Source: Roseobacter sp. HKCCD6576-2 (lineage in GTDB: Bacteria; Pseudomonadota; Alphaproteobacteria; Rhodobacterales; Rhodobacteraceae). Taken from it: a stretch of 64,000 bases of DNA. The position numbers and the translations under genes are program-made. The notes below the pieces were generated by a model, which was not told the DNA's origin, ran no database searches, and was given only the letters and a program-made list of their open reading frames with translations. Shown here piece by piece: positions 56,705 through 64,000 of the stretch (its first letter is position 1; each line of letters begins with the position of its first letter). Where the stretch lies: NCBI RefSeq assembly GCF_013179285.1, contig NZ_WVNW01000004.1, positions 124,001-188,000 of the forward strand, given 5' to 3'.

Positions 56705-57457
56705 ATGCAACTCGAAAACAAAACCATCCTCATCACTGGTGCCAGCAGCGGGATCGGCAAAGCCGCCGCGCATCTCTTCGCTCGTCAGGGTGCGCGACTC
56801 GTCCTGGGTGCGCGGCGCGCGCCAGAACTGTCAGAGATCGCCGATGAGATTTGCAAAAACGGCGGCAAAGCCGTTCCGCTGGCCGGCGATGTGACCGATG
56901 AAAGCTACGCTCAAGCCCTCGTAAGCTTGGCTCAATCTAAATTTGGCGGACTCCATGGCGCATTTAACAACGCGGGCCTGATGGGCGAGATGGGTCCGGT
57001 TGCCAAGATGGCGACGGCCACTTGGCACACTGTTCTCAACACCAATCTGACGAGCGCGTTTTTCGCGGCCAGGGCCCAGATCCCGGCCTTGCAATCGCAG
57101 GGCGGCGCGATTCTTTTCACCTCTTCTTTCGTTGGGGTCAGCAATGGCGGAATGCCGGGAATGGCCGCTTATGCCGCCTCGAAGGCCGGATTGATCGGGT
57201 TGGTCAAGACGCTCGCCATGGAACACGGGCCCGAGGGCATCCGCATCAACGCCCTTCTTCCAGGTGGCACGCGCACGCCGATGGCGGGCGATGACCCGGA
57301 CGGTCATGCCGTCGTCGCAAGACTGCACCCCCTCAGACGTCTGGCCGAACCGAAGGAAATCGCCGCGACGGCCGCTTTTCTGCTCTCCGATGACGCTTCA
57401 TTCATTACAGGCGCCCCCATCTTGGCCGATGGGGGTGTGTCGACCCAACTCCTCTGA
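56705..57457 (+). CDS. SDR-family oxidoreductase
   Basis: 250 residues of the classical short-chain dehydrogenase/reductase family. The NAD(P) motif TGASSGIG is at about 11-18. Others are FNNAGLMGEMG, a catalytic Ser region (LFTSSFVGVSN), YAASK and the C-terminal FITGAPILADGG. An NADP preference (Arg after the first Gly-rich loop: LGARR) is possible. The substrate is unknown. Shine-Dalgarno AGGAGG lies 6-7 bases upstream. It is flanked by two almost identical terminators. Confidence 0.92.
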   Translation: MQLENKTILITGASSGIGKAAAHLFARQGARLVLGARRAPELSEIADEICKNGGKAVPLAGDVTDESYAQALVSLAQSKFGGLHGAFNNAGLMGEMGPVAKMATATWHTVLNTNLTSAFFAARAQIPALQSQGGAILFTSSFVGVSNGGMPGMAAYAASKAGLIGLVKTLAMEHGPEGIRINALLPGGTRTPMAGDDPDGHAVVARLHPLRRLAEPKEIAATAAFLLSDDASFITGAPILADGGVSTQLL

Positions 57458-57491
57458 TCTCGGGACGCGTTGCATCTCCGGCGCAAATCGG

Positions 57492-57520
57492 AAAGGGTCG
57501 CCACATCAGGCGGCCCTTTT
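57492..57520 (+). terminator. Rho-independent terminator after the SDR gene
   Basis: AAAGGGTCGCC (57492-57502) pairs with GGCGGCCCTTT around ACATCA, and a further T follows. It duplicates the HU terminator stem. Confidence 0.85.
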
Positions 57521-57538
57521 CACGAGACAGATCATAAG

Positions 57539-58408
57539 ATGGACATACGCGCGATCCTGCTTGGGCTGAGCTTTGCCATCATTTGGTCCTCGGCTTTCAC
57601 ATCGGCGCGGATCATCGTCGAGGCGGCCCCGCCCCTGACCGCGCTCGTGCTGCGCTACGCGCTTTCCGGTGCGGTCGGCGTCGCTATTGCGTTTTGGCTC
57701 GGACAAAACTGGCGGATTACACGCGGGCAGTGGCGCGCCGTGCTCATCTTTGGCGTCTGCCAGAATGCCATCTATTTGGGGCTGAATTTCGTTGCCATGC
57801 AGTGGATCGAGGCCTCGCTCGCCGCGATTATCGCCTCGACCATGCCGCTTATGGTGGCCGCCGCCAATTGGATCGTTTTCCGCGAACGCCTGCCGATTAT
57901 GGGCGTTTTGGGCCTTGGGGCTGGGTTCGGCGGCGTGGCATTGATTATGGGGGACCGGCTGACGGTTGGTGCCGATGGCCTTGGCATCGCCCTTTGCTTG
58001 ATCGGCGCGGCGGCACTCACGATCGCAACACTGGCGGTGCGCAGCGCCTCGTCGGACGGCAAGAATCTGTTGATGATCGTGGCCCTGCAAACCCTGGTTG
58101 GCGGCCTGGCCCTCTTGCCCTTCGCGGTTGCCCTAGAGCCTTGGGACGTGACCTGGTCCTGGCAGTTGGTCGCAGCGTTCCTTTACACCAGCTTCGTGCC
58201 GGGCCTTTTGGCCACCTGGATTTGGTTCATCCTGGTGGGCCGCATCGGTCCGACCCGCGCGGCGACCTTCCACTTTCTCAACCCGTTTTTCGGCGTCGCC
58301 ATCGCCGCACTTTTGCTCAGCGAGCGGTTGACCTTGGCCGATGTGATCGGCGTGGTGATCATCGCGGGCGGCATCCTAGCCGTGCAACTGGCCCGTCAGC
58401 GATCGTAA
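57539..58408 (+). CDS. EamA/DMT-family transporter
   Basis: 289 residues with ten hydrophobic segments, the double EamA repeat. The opening LGLSFAIIWSSAFTSARIIV, the TLAVRSASSDGKNLLMIVAL region and the second-repeat end LSERLTLADVIGVVIIAGGI are typical of drug/metabolite exporters. The substrate is unknown. The start is ATG 57539, 19 bases after a terminator, so it needs its own promoter or read-through. Confidence 0.9.
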   Translation: MDIRAILLGLSFAIIWSSAFTSARIIVEAAPPLTALVLRYALSGAVGVAIAFWLGQNWRITRGQWRAVLIFGVCQNAIYLGLNFVAMQWIEASLAAIIASTMPLMVAAANWIVFRERLPIMGVLGLGAGFGGVALIMGDRLTVGADGLGIALCLIGAAALTIATLAVRSASSDGKNLLMIVALQTLVGGLALLPFAVALEPWDVTWSWQLVAAFLYTSFVPGLLATWIWFILVGRIGPTRAATFHFLNPFFGVAIAALLLSERLTLADVIGVVIIAGGILAVQLARQRS

Positions 58409-58465
58409 CACGGCCTCACGCAAAGGTTGGGTGACTTTAGCCACCACCTGTCGCAGATCAGGTTT

Positions 58466-59179
58466 ATGGAGTTTGTCTTCGCCTTCGGCGCAGGCCTGCT
58501 GACGCTGATCAATCCTTGCGTTTTGCCGGTTTTGCCCATCGTCCTGGCCAGCGCGCTGCAAGCCAGCCGTTGGGGACCTTTGGCTTTGGCTGCGGGTATG
58601 GGGCTGACCTTTGTCGGGCTTGGTATGGCCGTCACGGCCGCTGGTCATCTGATCGGGTTGACGGTCGAGACTGTGGCACAGGTTGGTGCTGTGATGATGA
58701 TCCTCTTTGGCCTCGTCATGCTGGTCCCACGCTTTTCCGAAAGGTTCGCAACCGCCACCGCCGGGTTTTCCGCCCGCGCCGATACCGGGATGGATCAGAT
58801 TGACCGCCAAGGCTGGCAAGGTCAGTTTCTGGGCGGCATGTTACTGGGCGCAGTGTGGTCGCCTTGCGTTGGGCCGACCCTTGGTGGGGCGATCTCTATG
58901 GCCAGCCAGGGCGAGAGCCTCCTTCGCGCCGGCGCCATCATGCTGGCCTTTGCTTTCGGGATCGGGGCTGTGATCGTGGCGCTTGGCTATGGCGCCCGCT
59001 CGGTCCTGCAAAGACGCCAAGCGCTGATGCGCCGTATTGCGACCAGCGCCAAACCCGTTCTCGGCGCGGCCTTCCTCTTTGTCGGTGTCGCGATCCTCAT
59101 GCGCTGGCATTACATAGCTGAGGCTTGGCTTTTGGATATTCTACCGATTTGGCTGCAAGACCTATCGGTCGCTTTGTGA
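58466..59179 (+). CDS. ccdA: CcdA-like thiol electron-transport membrane protein
   Basis: 237 residues, six hydrophobic segments. The two DsbD-transmembrane Cys motifs are INPCVLPVLP (Cys18) and WSPCVGPTLG (Cys134). CcdA moves reducing equivalents from cytosolic thioredoxin to periplasmic thiol proteins, for cytochrome c maturation or other disulfide reduction. A Tat-exported thioredoxin follows 12 bases later and is its likely acceptor. ATG 58466 was preferred to an upstream alternative start. Confidence 0.9.
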   Translation: MEFVFAFGAGLLTLINPCVLPVLPIVLASALQASRWGPLALAAGMGLTFVGLGMAVTAAGHLIGLTVETVAQVGAVMMILFGLVMLVPRFSERFATATAGFSARADTGMDQIDRQGWQGQFLGGMLLGAVWSPCVGPTLGGAISMASQGESLLRAGAIMLAFAFGIGAVIVALGYGARSVLQRRQALMRRIATSAKPVLGAAFLFVGVAILMRWHYIAEAWLLDILPIWLQDLSVAL

Positions 59180-59191
59180 AGGAGAACAATT

Positions 59192-59593
59192 ATGAACCGT
59201 CGAGAATTGTTGATCATGGGTGCCGCATCTGCGGTGATGTTCCCCAACCTGGGCCACGCCACCACCTTAAATTACACACCTGGTCTCGCTCAGGAACGCC
59301 TCGCTGCCGGAGAGACAGTGCTGTTGGACTTCGCGGCCCATTGGTGCACCACCTGCCGCGCGCAGGAACGGGTGATTGGTCAATTGCGCGGTGACAACCC
59401 TGCCTATGAAGATGCGATCACATTCATCCGGGTCGATTGGGATCAGTATAGCGGCGCGGAAATTACCCAACGCCTTGCCGTGCCTCGCCGGTCAACACTC
59501 ATCCTGTTGCGCGGGGATGAAGAACTTGGCCGGATCGTCGCGGGCACCCGTACCGCCGATATTCAGGCTTTGCTGGATTTGGCGCTGACCTAA
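59192..59593 (+). CDS. Tat-exported thioredoxin-family protein
   Basis: 133 residues. The N-terminus MNRRELLIMGAASAVMFPNL is a twin-arginine-type signal (NRRELL), cleaving near GHA. The thioredoxin fold has active-site CTTC (Cys52, Cys55) in HWCTTCRAQE, and the cis-Pro loop is LAVPRRSTLIL. With CcdA it forms a periplasmic reductant relay. Its stop overlaps the convergent gene by 4 bases. Confidence 0.88.
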   Translation: MNRRELLIMGAASAVMFPNLGHATTLNYTPGLAQERLAAGETVLLDFAAHWCTTCRAQERVIGQLRGDNPAYEDAITFIRVDWDQYSGAEITQRLAVPRRSTLILLRGDEELGRIVAGTRTADIQALLDLALT

Positions 59594-60312
59594 CGCGGGG
59601 CGTCCGTCGAGATAATTTGAACATTATCGACAGCCCAACTGGCGGTTTCGATCCCGCCCGCGAGGGTAGACCCGAAGCCGATCCTGAGAGTCTCGCCCGG
59701 GGTTTCTGCCGTGATCCGCACGTGAACCGTTTGATCTTCGGTCGCGGGTCCGCCATTGACGAAGCCGCGGTGGCGGCTTGAGGTCTGGTCCACTGTCATC
59801 TCGACGTCGACGTGCGCAAGCTCTTCCACATGCAGCATTTGATCCGCCATCAAATCTGGACGGGTCGAAAAACTGCGTCGTGTGACAGGCGTGCCATTGA
59901 TGAAGACGACGATCTCCTCCAACGCCCAGTCATCTATCGCATGAAGATCAAAGCTGATCACCACATGCGACCGCGCAGGATCGATTTCATAGGTTCGGGA
60001 CACGGCTTCTTCGCCACCGGTGCCGCCAAAGCGACCAAGTATCCCACCGAACCCAACAGCGCTCTCATCGGTCGCGCCGCCGATCCACCCCGGGGCGCCA
60101 CGCGCAAAATCCTCCGATGAGATCAAGCGATCTGCCTCGGTGAGAATTGAGACGCCTTCCAAGCGTAATCCCATGGCTGGACCGGTCTCACCAAACCCAG
60201 ATTTGATGAAGGCCCCCGAAGCCAAACCCAAAGCGATCAGTGCGGCGATGGTCAAAGACCAGTCAACCGAAACGGACCGAATGCGCCAAGCAAGGCCGCT
60301 GAAAAACGACAT
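59590..60312 (-). CDS. Membrane-anchored exported protein, uncharacterised
   Basis: 240 residues from ATG 60312 (Shine-Dalgarno AAAGGA). An N-terminal membrane anchor (about 16-38, LTIAALIALGLASGAFIKSG) is followed by a beta-rich exported part. It contains FDLHAIDDWALEEIVVFING and a VDNVQIIST ending, in the style of carbohydrate-binding or cadherin-like modules. I do not recognise a family. It is convergent with the thioredoxin gene; a TTCGACG/CGTCGAA hairpin (60338-60356) precedes it. Confidence 0.65.
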   Translation of the reverse strand: MSFFSGLAWRIRSVSVDWSLTIAALIALGLASGAFIKSGFGETGPAMGLRLEGVSILTEADRLISSEDFARGAPGWIGGATDESAVGFGGILGRFGGTGGEEAVSRTYEIDPARSHVVISFDLHAIDDWALEEIVVFINGTPVTRRSFSTRPDLMADQMLHVEELAHVDVEMTVDQTSSRHRGFVNGGPATEDQTVHVRITAETPGETLRIGFGSTLAGGIETASWAVDNVQIISTDAPR

Positions 60313-60337
60313 AAGACATCCTTTAAATTTCCCCAAT

Positions 60338-60356
60338 TTCGACGTTTTTCGTCGAA
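60338..60356. promoter_or_regulatory. Inverted repeat upstream of the exported hypothetical gene
   Basis: TTCGACG and CGTCGAA flank TTTTT, 26 bases from the start codon of the minus-strand gene. It could be an operator or leader hairpin. The remaining 250 bp to aroC hold no convincing gene. Confidence 0.4.
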
Positions 60357-60608
60357 TTATGGCAGAAAAAAGGCAGCTTGGTGAAGCTTTCGAAGCACTG
60401 TCTCCGAATTGGAAACCGTCCGCCATTCGCACGCGAACTGTTCCGATTCAGACAGGGAATGATGCATTTTTGATCAGGCCGAACCTCAAGTCGCCCCTAA
60501 ATGGGCACCAGAATCGGATCGCCTGATTTCGCTACAATACTTTGTTTTTCAGTGGAATTGTTGACTTGAAATGAGGACCGTCCAGATCACGCAGGCGTCG
60601 GTTTTGGA

Positions 60609-61709
60609 TCAGCCGATGGGTCCGACCGTTGTGCCGACCTGTCCACGATGAAGCAACAAATGGTCCAAAACCACGCAGGCCACCATCGCTTCACCCACCG
60701 GAACAGCTCTGATTCCGACACATGGGTCGTGCCGTCCTTTTGTCACAATCTCCGCCGCCTCGCCCGATTTGGTGATGGTCTTTCTGGGCGTCAAAATGCT
60801 CGATGTCGGCTTCACCGCGAAACGAACGATCACATCCTGACCGGTGGAAATTCCACCTAGAATACCGCCTGCATGATTGGAGCTATAGACCGGACCATTG
60901 TCGCCCATGCTGATCTCATCTGCATTCTCGCTCCCGGTAAGGGCCGCGGCCGCCATCCCGTCGCCAATCTCGACGCCTTTGACAGCGTTGATCGACATGC
61001 AAGCGGCGGCAAGATCGGTATCAAGCTTGCCATAGATCGGCGCGCCCAACCCTGCAGGGAGGCCCGAGGCGACAACTTCGATCACAGCGCCCACGCTATC
61101 GCCCGATTTACGAAGCCCGTCGAGATATCCGGCCCATTCTTCAGCGGCCATCGCGTCGGGCGTCCAAAACGGGTTCTTCTCGATCTCCGCCAGGTCAACC
61201 CGCGACCGATCAATCTGATGCGGTCCCATCTGCACCATATAGCCGGTGATTTTGACGCCGGGCATCAAGGCATCCAACGCCGCCCGCGCCACGCCGCCCG
61301 CCGCCACACGCGCCGCAGTCTCCCGTGCCGAAGACCGGCCACCGCCGCGGGGGTCGCGGATCCCGTATTTCTGCCAGTAGGTGATATCCGCATGCCCGGG
61401 CCGGAACTTCTCGGCGATATCACCATAGTCTTTCGAGCGCTGATCGGTATTGCGGATCATCAACTGGATCGGCGTGCCGGTGGTTTTCCCTTCATAGACG
61501 CCAGAGAGGATTTCCACCTCATCGGCCTCGCGCCGCTGCGTGGTGTATTTGTTCTGGCCGGGTTTCCGCCGGTCGAGCCAGTGCTGCAACCCGGCGGCGT
61601 CAATCGGCACGCCTGGCGGGCAGCCATCCACCGTCGCGCCAAGCGCGGGACCGTGGCTTTCACCCCAGGTGGTGACGCGGAAGAGATGGCCGAATGTATT
61701 AAATGACAT
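60609..61709 (-). CDS. aroC: Chorismate synthase AroC
   Basis: 366 residues. Last step of the shikimate pathway, needing reduced FMN. Signatures are [39 protein letters not shown] and [20 protein letters not shown], all standard for AroC. Normal length. It diverges from thiB; the TPP riboswitch is in the intervening region on the plus strand. Confidence 0.98.
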   Translation of the reverse strand: MSFNTFGHLFRVTTWGESHGPALGATVDGCPPGVPIDAAGLQHWLDRRKPGQNKYTTQRREADEVEILSGVYEGKTTGTPIQLMIRNTDQRSKDYGDIAEKFRPGHADITYWQKYGIRDPRGGGRSSARETAARVAAGGVARAALDALMPGVKITGYMVQMGPHQIDRSRVDLAEIEKNPFWTPDAMAAEEWAGYLDGLRKSGDSVGAVIEVVASGLPAGLGAPIYGKLDTDLAAACMSINAVKGVEIGDGMAAAALTGSENADEISMGDNGPVYSSNHAGGILGGISTGQDVIVRFAVKPTSSILTPRKTITKSGEAAEIVTKGRHDPCVGIRAVPVGEAMVACVVLDHLLLHRGQVGTTVGPIG

Positions 61710-61875
61710 GGACCGCAGCCTTTCTATGGTCCGGGCGGGTTAGCCCGATCCTACGCGATTGCCAAGGCTTGTCACGAAGCAGGCCGCGAACGCTCATTTT
61801 GTTTAATGCTAAACTATTTCCCAATAGCCCATAATTTACCTTGCAGCCTGTCGGCTCACCAGATAGGCCTAGCGC

Positions 61876-61959
61876 TACCTCGGGGTGGTCCATTGGACCT
61901 GAGATGCATGATGCGGACCCGTAGAACCTGACCCGGTTAAGACCGGCGGAGGGAAGGTA
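61876..61959 (+). ncRNA. TPP riboswitch (THI element)
   Basis: Thiamine-pyrophosphate aptamer: P1 TACCT/AGGTA, GGGGTGG...CCTGAGATG (P2-P3, with the conserved CUGAGA) and ACCC near 61917-61920. Then comes GAACCTGACCCGGTTAAGACC followed by GGCGGAGGGAA, the classic CCUGAxC...GGAGGGAA of the pyrophosphate-binding half. It is followed by a 50-base expression platform ending at thiB. Confidence 0.95.
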
Positions 61960-61976
61960 AAAGACCAACGGTCTCA

Positions 61977-62004
61977 GCCTCACTTCGCCCGTCGCAATGG
62001 AGGC
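61977..62004 (+). promoter_or_regulatory. Possible Shine-Dalgarno sequestering stem of the TPP riboswitch
   Basis: GCCTC (61977-61981) can pair with GAGGC (62000-62004) containing the thiB ribosome site GGAGGC, six bases before ATG 62010. An alternative CTCAC/GTGAG pairing exists. This fits translational control by TPP. Confidence 0.5.
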
Positions 62005-62009
62005 GTGAG

Positions 62010-62996
62010 ATGAGACACACCATCATGGCAACGGCGTTTTCCCTGATCGCAGCATCGGCTGCGGCAGACACACCCGTTTTGTCGATTTATACCTATGACA
62101 GCTTTGTTGCCGATTGGGGGCCTGGCCCGCAGATCGAGGCGGCCTTTGAAGAAACCTGCGAATGTGACCTACAGTTCACCGGCGCGGGTGATGGCGCGGC
62201 GCTTTTGGCCCGCATCCGGCTTGAGGGTGCAAATTCCGATGCCGATATTGTTTTGGGCCTCGATACCAATCTGACCCATGCGGCGACCGAGACCGGCCTT
62301 TTCGCGCCGCACGGTATCGCCGATCCCGCACTGACGTTGCCCATCGCCTGGGACGACGAGACGTTCCTGCCCTTCGATTGGGGCTATTTCGCTTTCGTCC
62401 ACAACACCGACATGGCCGATGTCCCGACCAGCTTTGCCGCATTGGCGGAGAGCGACGCAAGAATCGTCATCCAAGACCCTCGATCCTCAACCCCGGGTCT
62501 GGGCCTGCTGATGTGGGTCACCGCTGCCCACGGTGATGAGGCAGGTACGATCTGGGAAGGTTTGGCTGATAACATTGTCACCGTCACCCCCGGCTGGTCG
62601 GCGGCCTATGACCTGTTCTTGGAAGGAGAGGCCGATATGGTCCTCTCTTATACCACCTCGCCCGCCTATCACCTTATCGCGGAGGAAGACCCAAGTAAGG
62701 CTGCCGCCGCGTTCGATGAAGGGCATTACATGCAGATCGAAGTGGCTGGCATGCTCGCCAATAGTGATCAGCCCGAGTTGGCACGGCAATTCCTGGCCTT
62801 TATGCTCACTGAAGAATTCCAAAATGTCATCCCCACCACCAATTGGATGTATCCTGCGGCACTCGCACCCGAGGCCTTGCCCGATGGGTTCGACACTTTG
62901 ATCAGACCCAACCAGGCCCTGCTTCTGGCCCCAGAAGAGGCCGCCGCCCTCCGCGCATCGGCCCTGGACATATGGCTGAACGCGCTCAGCCAGTAA
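62010..62996 (+). CDS. thiB: Thiamine ABC transporter substrate-binding protein ThiB
   Basis: 328 residues with a signal peptide (ending AAADT region). The ThiB opening VLSIYTYDSFVADWGPGPQI, then CECDLQFTGAGDGAALLARI and VITNW-like late segments match. It binds thiamine or TPP in the periplasm. It is under the riboswitch. It overlaps thiP by 25 bases, giving translational coupling. Confidence 0.94.
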   Translation: MRHTIMATAFSLIAASAAADTPVLSIYTYDSFVADWGPGPQIEAAFEETCECDLQFTGAGDGAALLARIRLEGANSDADIVLGLDTNLTHAATETGLFAPHGIADPALTLPIAWDDETFLPFDWGYFAFVHNTDMADVPTSFAALAESDARIVIQDPRSSTPGLGLLMWVTAAHGDEAGTIWEGLADNIVTVTPGWSAAYDLFLEGEADMVLSYTTSPAYHLIAEEDPSKAAAAFDEGHYMQIEVAGMLANSDQPELARQFLAFMLTEEFQNVIPTTNWMYPAALAPEALPDGFDTLIRPNQALLLAPEEAAALRASALDIWLNALSQ

Positions 62997-64000
62997 CTGG
63001 CCTGCAAAGCCTAGGGGCCGGGATCGCCACATTGGTGGCCCTGGCCCTTTTGGCGCCACTTGTCGCCGTCGCGCTGCGGGCAGAGGCCGCCTCGGCCCTT
63101 AACAGTTCCGATTGGGCCGCGATCCGCTTCACAATCCTGCAAGCGCTTCTCTCAGCGGTCCTCAGCGTCGCGCTCGCGATCCCCGTGGCCCGCGCCCTCG
63201 CGCGCCGCCGCTTCCTGGGCCGCCGCGTCTTGATCACGCTCATGGGTGCGCCATTTCTCCTCCCGGTGATTGTCGCGGTGTTCGGCCTGCTCGCAGTCTT
63301 TGGCCGAAACGGCTGGATCAGCCAAGCGCTTGGCGCCTTCGGCCTGCCACCTCTGGAAATCTACGGCCTCCACGGTGTGGTTCTGGCCCATGTCTTCTTC
63401 AACTTGCCCCTGGCAACACGGCTGTTCCTACAAGGCTGGCAAGCCATCCCGTCGGAACGGGTCCGCTTGGCGGCGTCGCTCGGCTTCACACCGCGCGATA
63501 TCTGGCGCCATTTCGAGATGCCGATGTTGCGCGCCACCGCCCCGGGGGCCTTTCTGGTGATCTTCCTGATCTGCACCACCAGTTTCGCGGTGGCGCTCAC
63601 CCTTGGCGGTGGTCCGCGTGCCACGACGGTGGAGCTCGCGATCTACCAAGCCTTTCGCTTCGACTTTGATCTCAGTCGCGCCGCGATGCTCGGAGCCGTC
63701 CAGGTCCTGATCTGCGCCAGCGCAGCCATCCTGGCCTTCCGCTTCGCCGTGCCCCGTGTTTTGGGCAGTGGGCTTGATCGACCCGCGATGCAGTGGGAGG
63801 CCTTTGCCGAACGCGCCAGGGTCACTGATGCCGCCTTTCTGACCATCGCCGCTTTGTTCTTGATCCTGCCGATGGCCGCGCTTGTGGCCAAAGGTTTGCC
63901 GGCGATTTGGTCCCTGCCACCATCCGTCTGGCAAGCCGCGCTTCGCTCAATCCTGCTGGCCGTTAGCTCGGCCATGCTGGCTTTGCTCGTGGCTCTGCCG
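62972..64000 (+). CDS. thiP: Thiamine ABC transporter permease ThiP (3' end outside window)
   Basis: The first 343 codons start at ATG 62972, inside the end of thiB. Multiple membrane segments are visible, including the permease EAA-type loop (LAASLGFTPRDIWRHFEMPM) and a second half starting at about residue 285, as in double-length ThiP. The frame stays open to the end of the window. The ATPase ThiQ should follow outside. Confidence 0.93.
   Translation, partial: MAERAQPVTGLQSLGAGIATLVALALLAPLVAVALRAEAASALNSSDWAAIRFTILQALLSAVLSVALAIPVARALARRRFLGRRVLITLMGAPFLLPVIVAVFGLLAVFGRNGWISQALGAFGLPPLEIYGLHGVVLAHVFFNLPLATRLFLQGWQAIPSERVRLAASLGFTPRDIWRHFEMPMLRATAPGAFLVIFLICTTSFAVALTLGGGPRATTVELAIYQAFRFDFDLSRAAMLGAVQVLICASAAILAFRFAVPRVLGSGLDRPAMQWEAFAERARVTDAAFLTIAALFLILPMAALVAKGLPAIWSLPPSVWQAALRSILLAVSSAMLALLVALP

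Noticed and set aside
60360-60526. 55-residue frame beginning MAEKRQLGEAF between the exported hypothetical gene and aroC
   Set aside because: No Shine-Dalgarno, immediately next to a hairpin, and no recognisable family.

Overview
The window is a GC-rich alphaproteobacterial chromosome segment, most likely from the Rhodobacterales (Roseobacter/Rhodobacter group). The evidence is an alphaproteobacterial flagellar set with flbT, flaF and DUF1217 genes, and the run ubiB-ubiE-fpg-enoyl-CoA hydratase-rpsT-dnaA-dnaN-recF-gyrB. GANTC sites, CtrA-like boxes and the GGATATTT-type intergenic repeat point the same way. The genus cannot be read from the sequence. No tRNA, rRNA, CRISPR array, insertion sequence or phage gene was seen.

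Region 1 (1-25.6 kb) is one large flagellar cluster. It holds fliP(partial)-fliN-fliH-like-fliF on the minus strand and, diverging from it, fliL-DUF6468-like-motE-motA-(716-aa periplasmic protein)-sltF-like-flhA-fliR-flhB-(fliJ-like). These are followed by minus-strand fliL paralogue-flgH-flgA-flgG-flgF-fliQ-fliE-flgC-flgB, divergent fliI, then DUF1217-flbT-flaF-fliC, a flgN-like gene and a muramidase-less flgJ, and finally fliK-flgD. Together these encode most of the export gate, MS ring, rod, L ring, stator MotA, filament and its post-transcriptional regulators. motB, fliG, fliM, flgE, flgI, flgK and flgL are not in the window. A CtrA-like box lies between fliF and fliL, and a sigma-28-like promoter with a hairpin-rich leader precedes fliC.

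Region 2 (25.6-38 kb) is core: ubiquinone biosynthesis (ubiE-ubiB), DNA repair (fpg), enoyl-CoA hydratase, ribosomal protein S20, then replication initiation and topology (dnaA, dnaN, recF, gyrB). The 630-bp rpsT-dnaA gap has four GANTC sites in 85 bp, several perfect inverted repeats and a terminator-like hairpin. Three back-to-back palindromes sit between dnaN and recF.

Region 3 (38-51 kb) is mixed housekeeping: an orphan membrane histidine kinase, trhO, pncA, small membrane and exported proteins, a metallo-beta-lactamase-fold hydrolase, a MipA-like outer-membrane protein, dapD, a LOG-type phosphoribohydrolase, a phytase-like esterase, mepA, a UMF1 transporter, a thioesterase, a YggT protein and an exported MsrA.

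Region 4 (51-64 kb) has a class-IV aminotransferase next to a sulfotransferase-like P-loop protein, an adenine salvage pair (adeC-amn) and HU. After these come an SDR enzyme between two near-identical terminators, an EamA transporter, a CcdA/Tat-thioredoxin pair, an exported hypothetical protein and aroC. It closes with a TPP riboswitch controlling thiB-thiP (thiP runs off the end).
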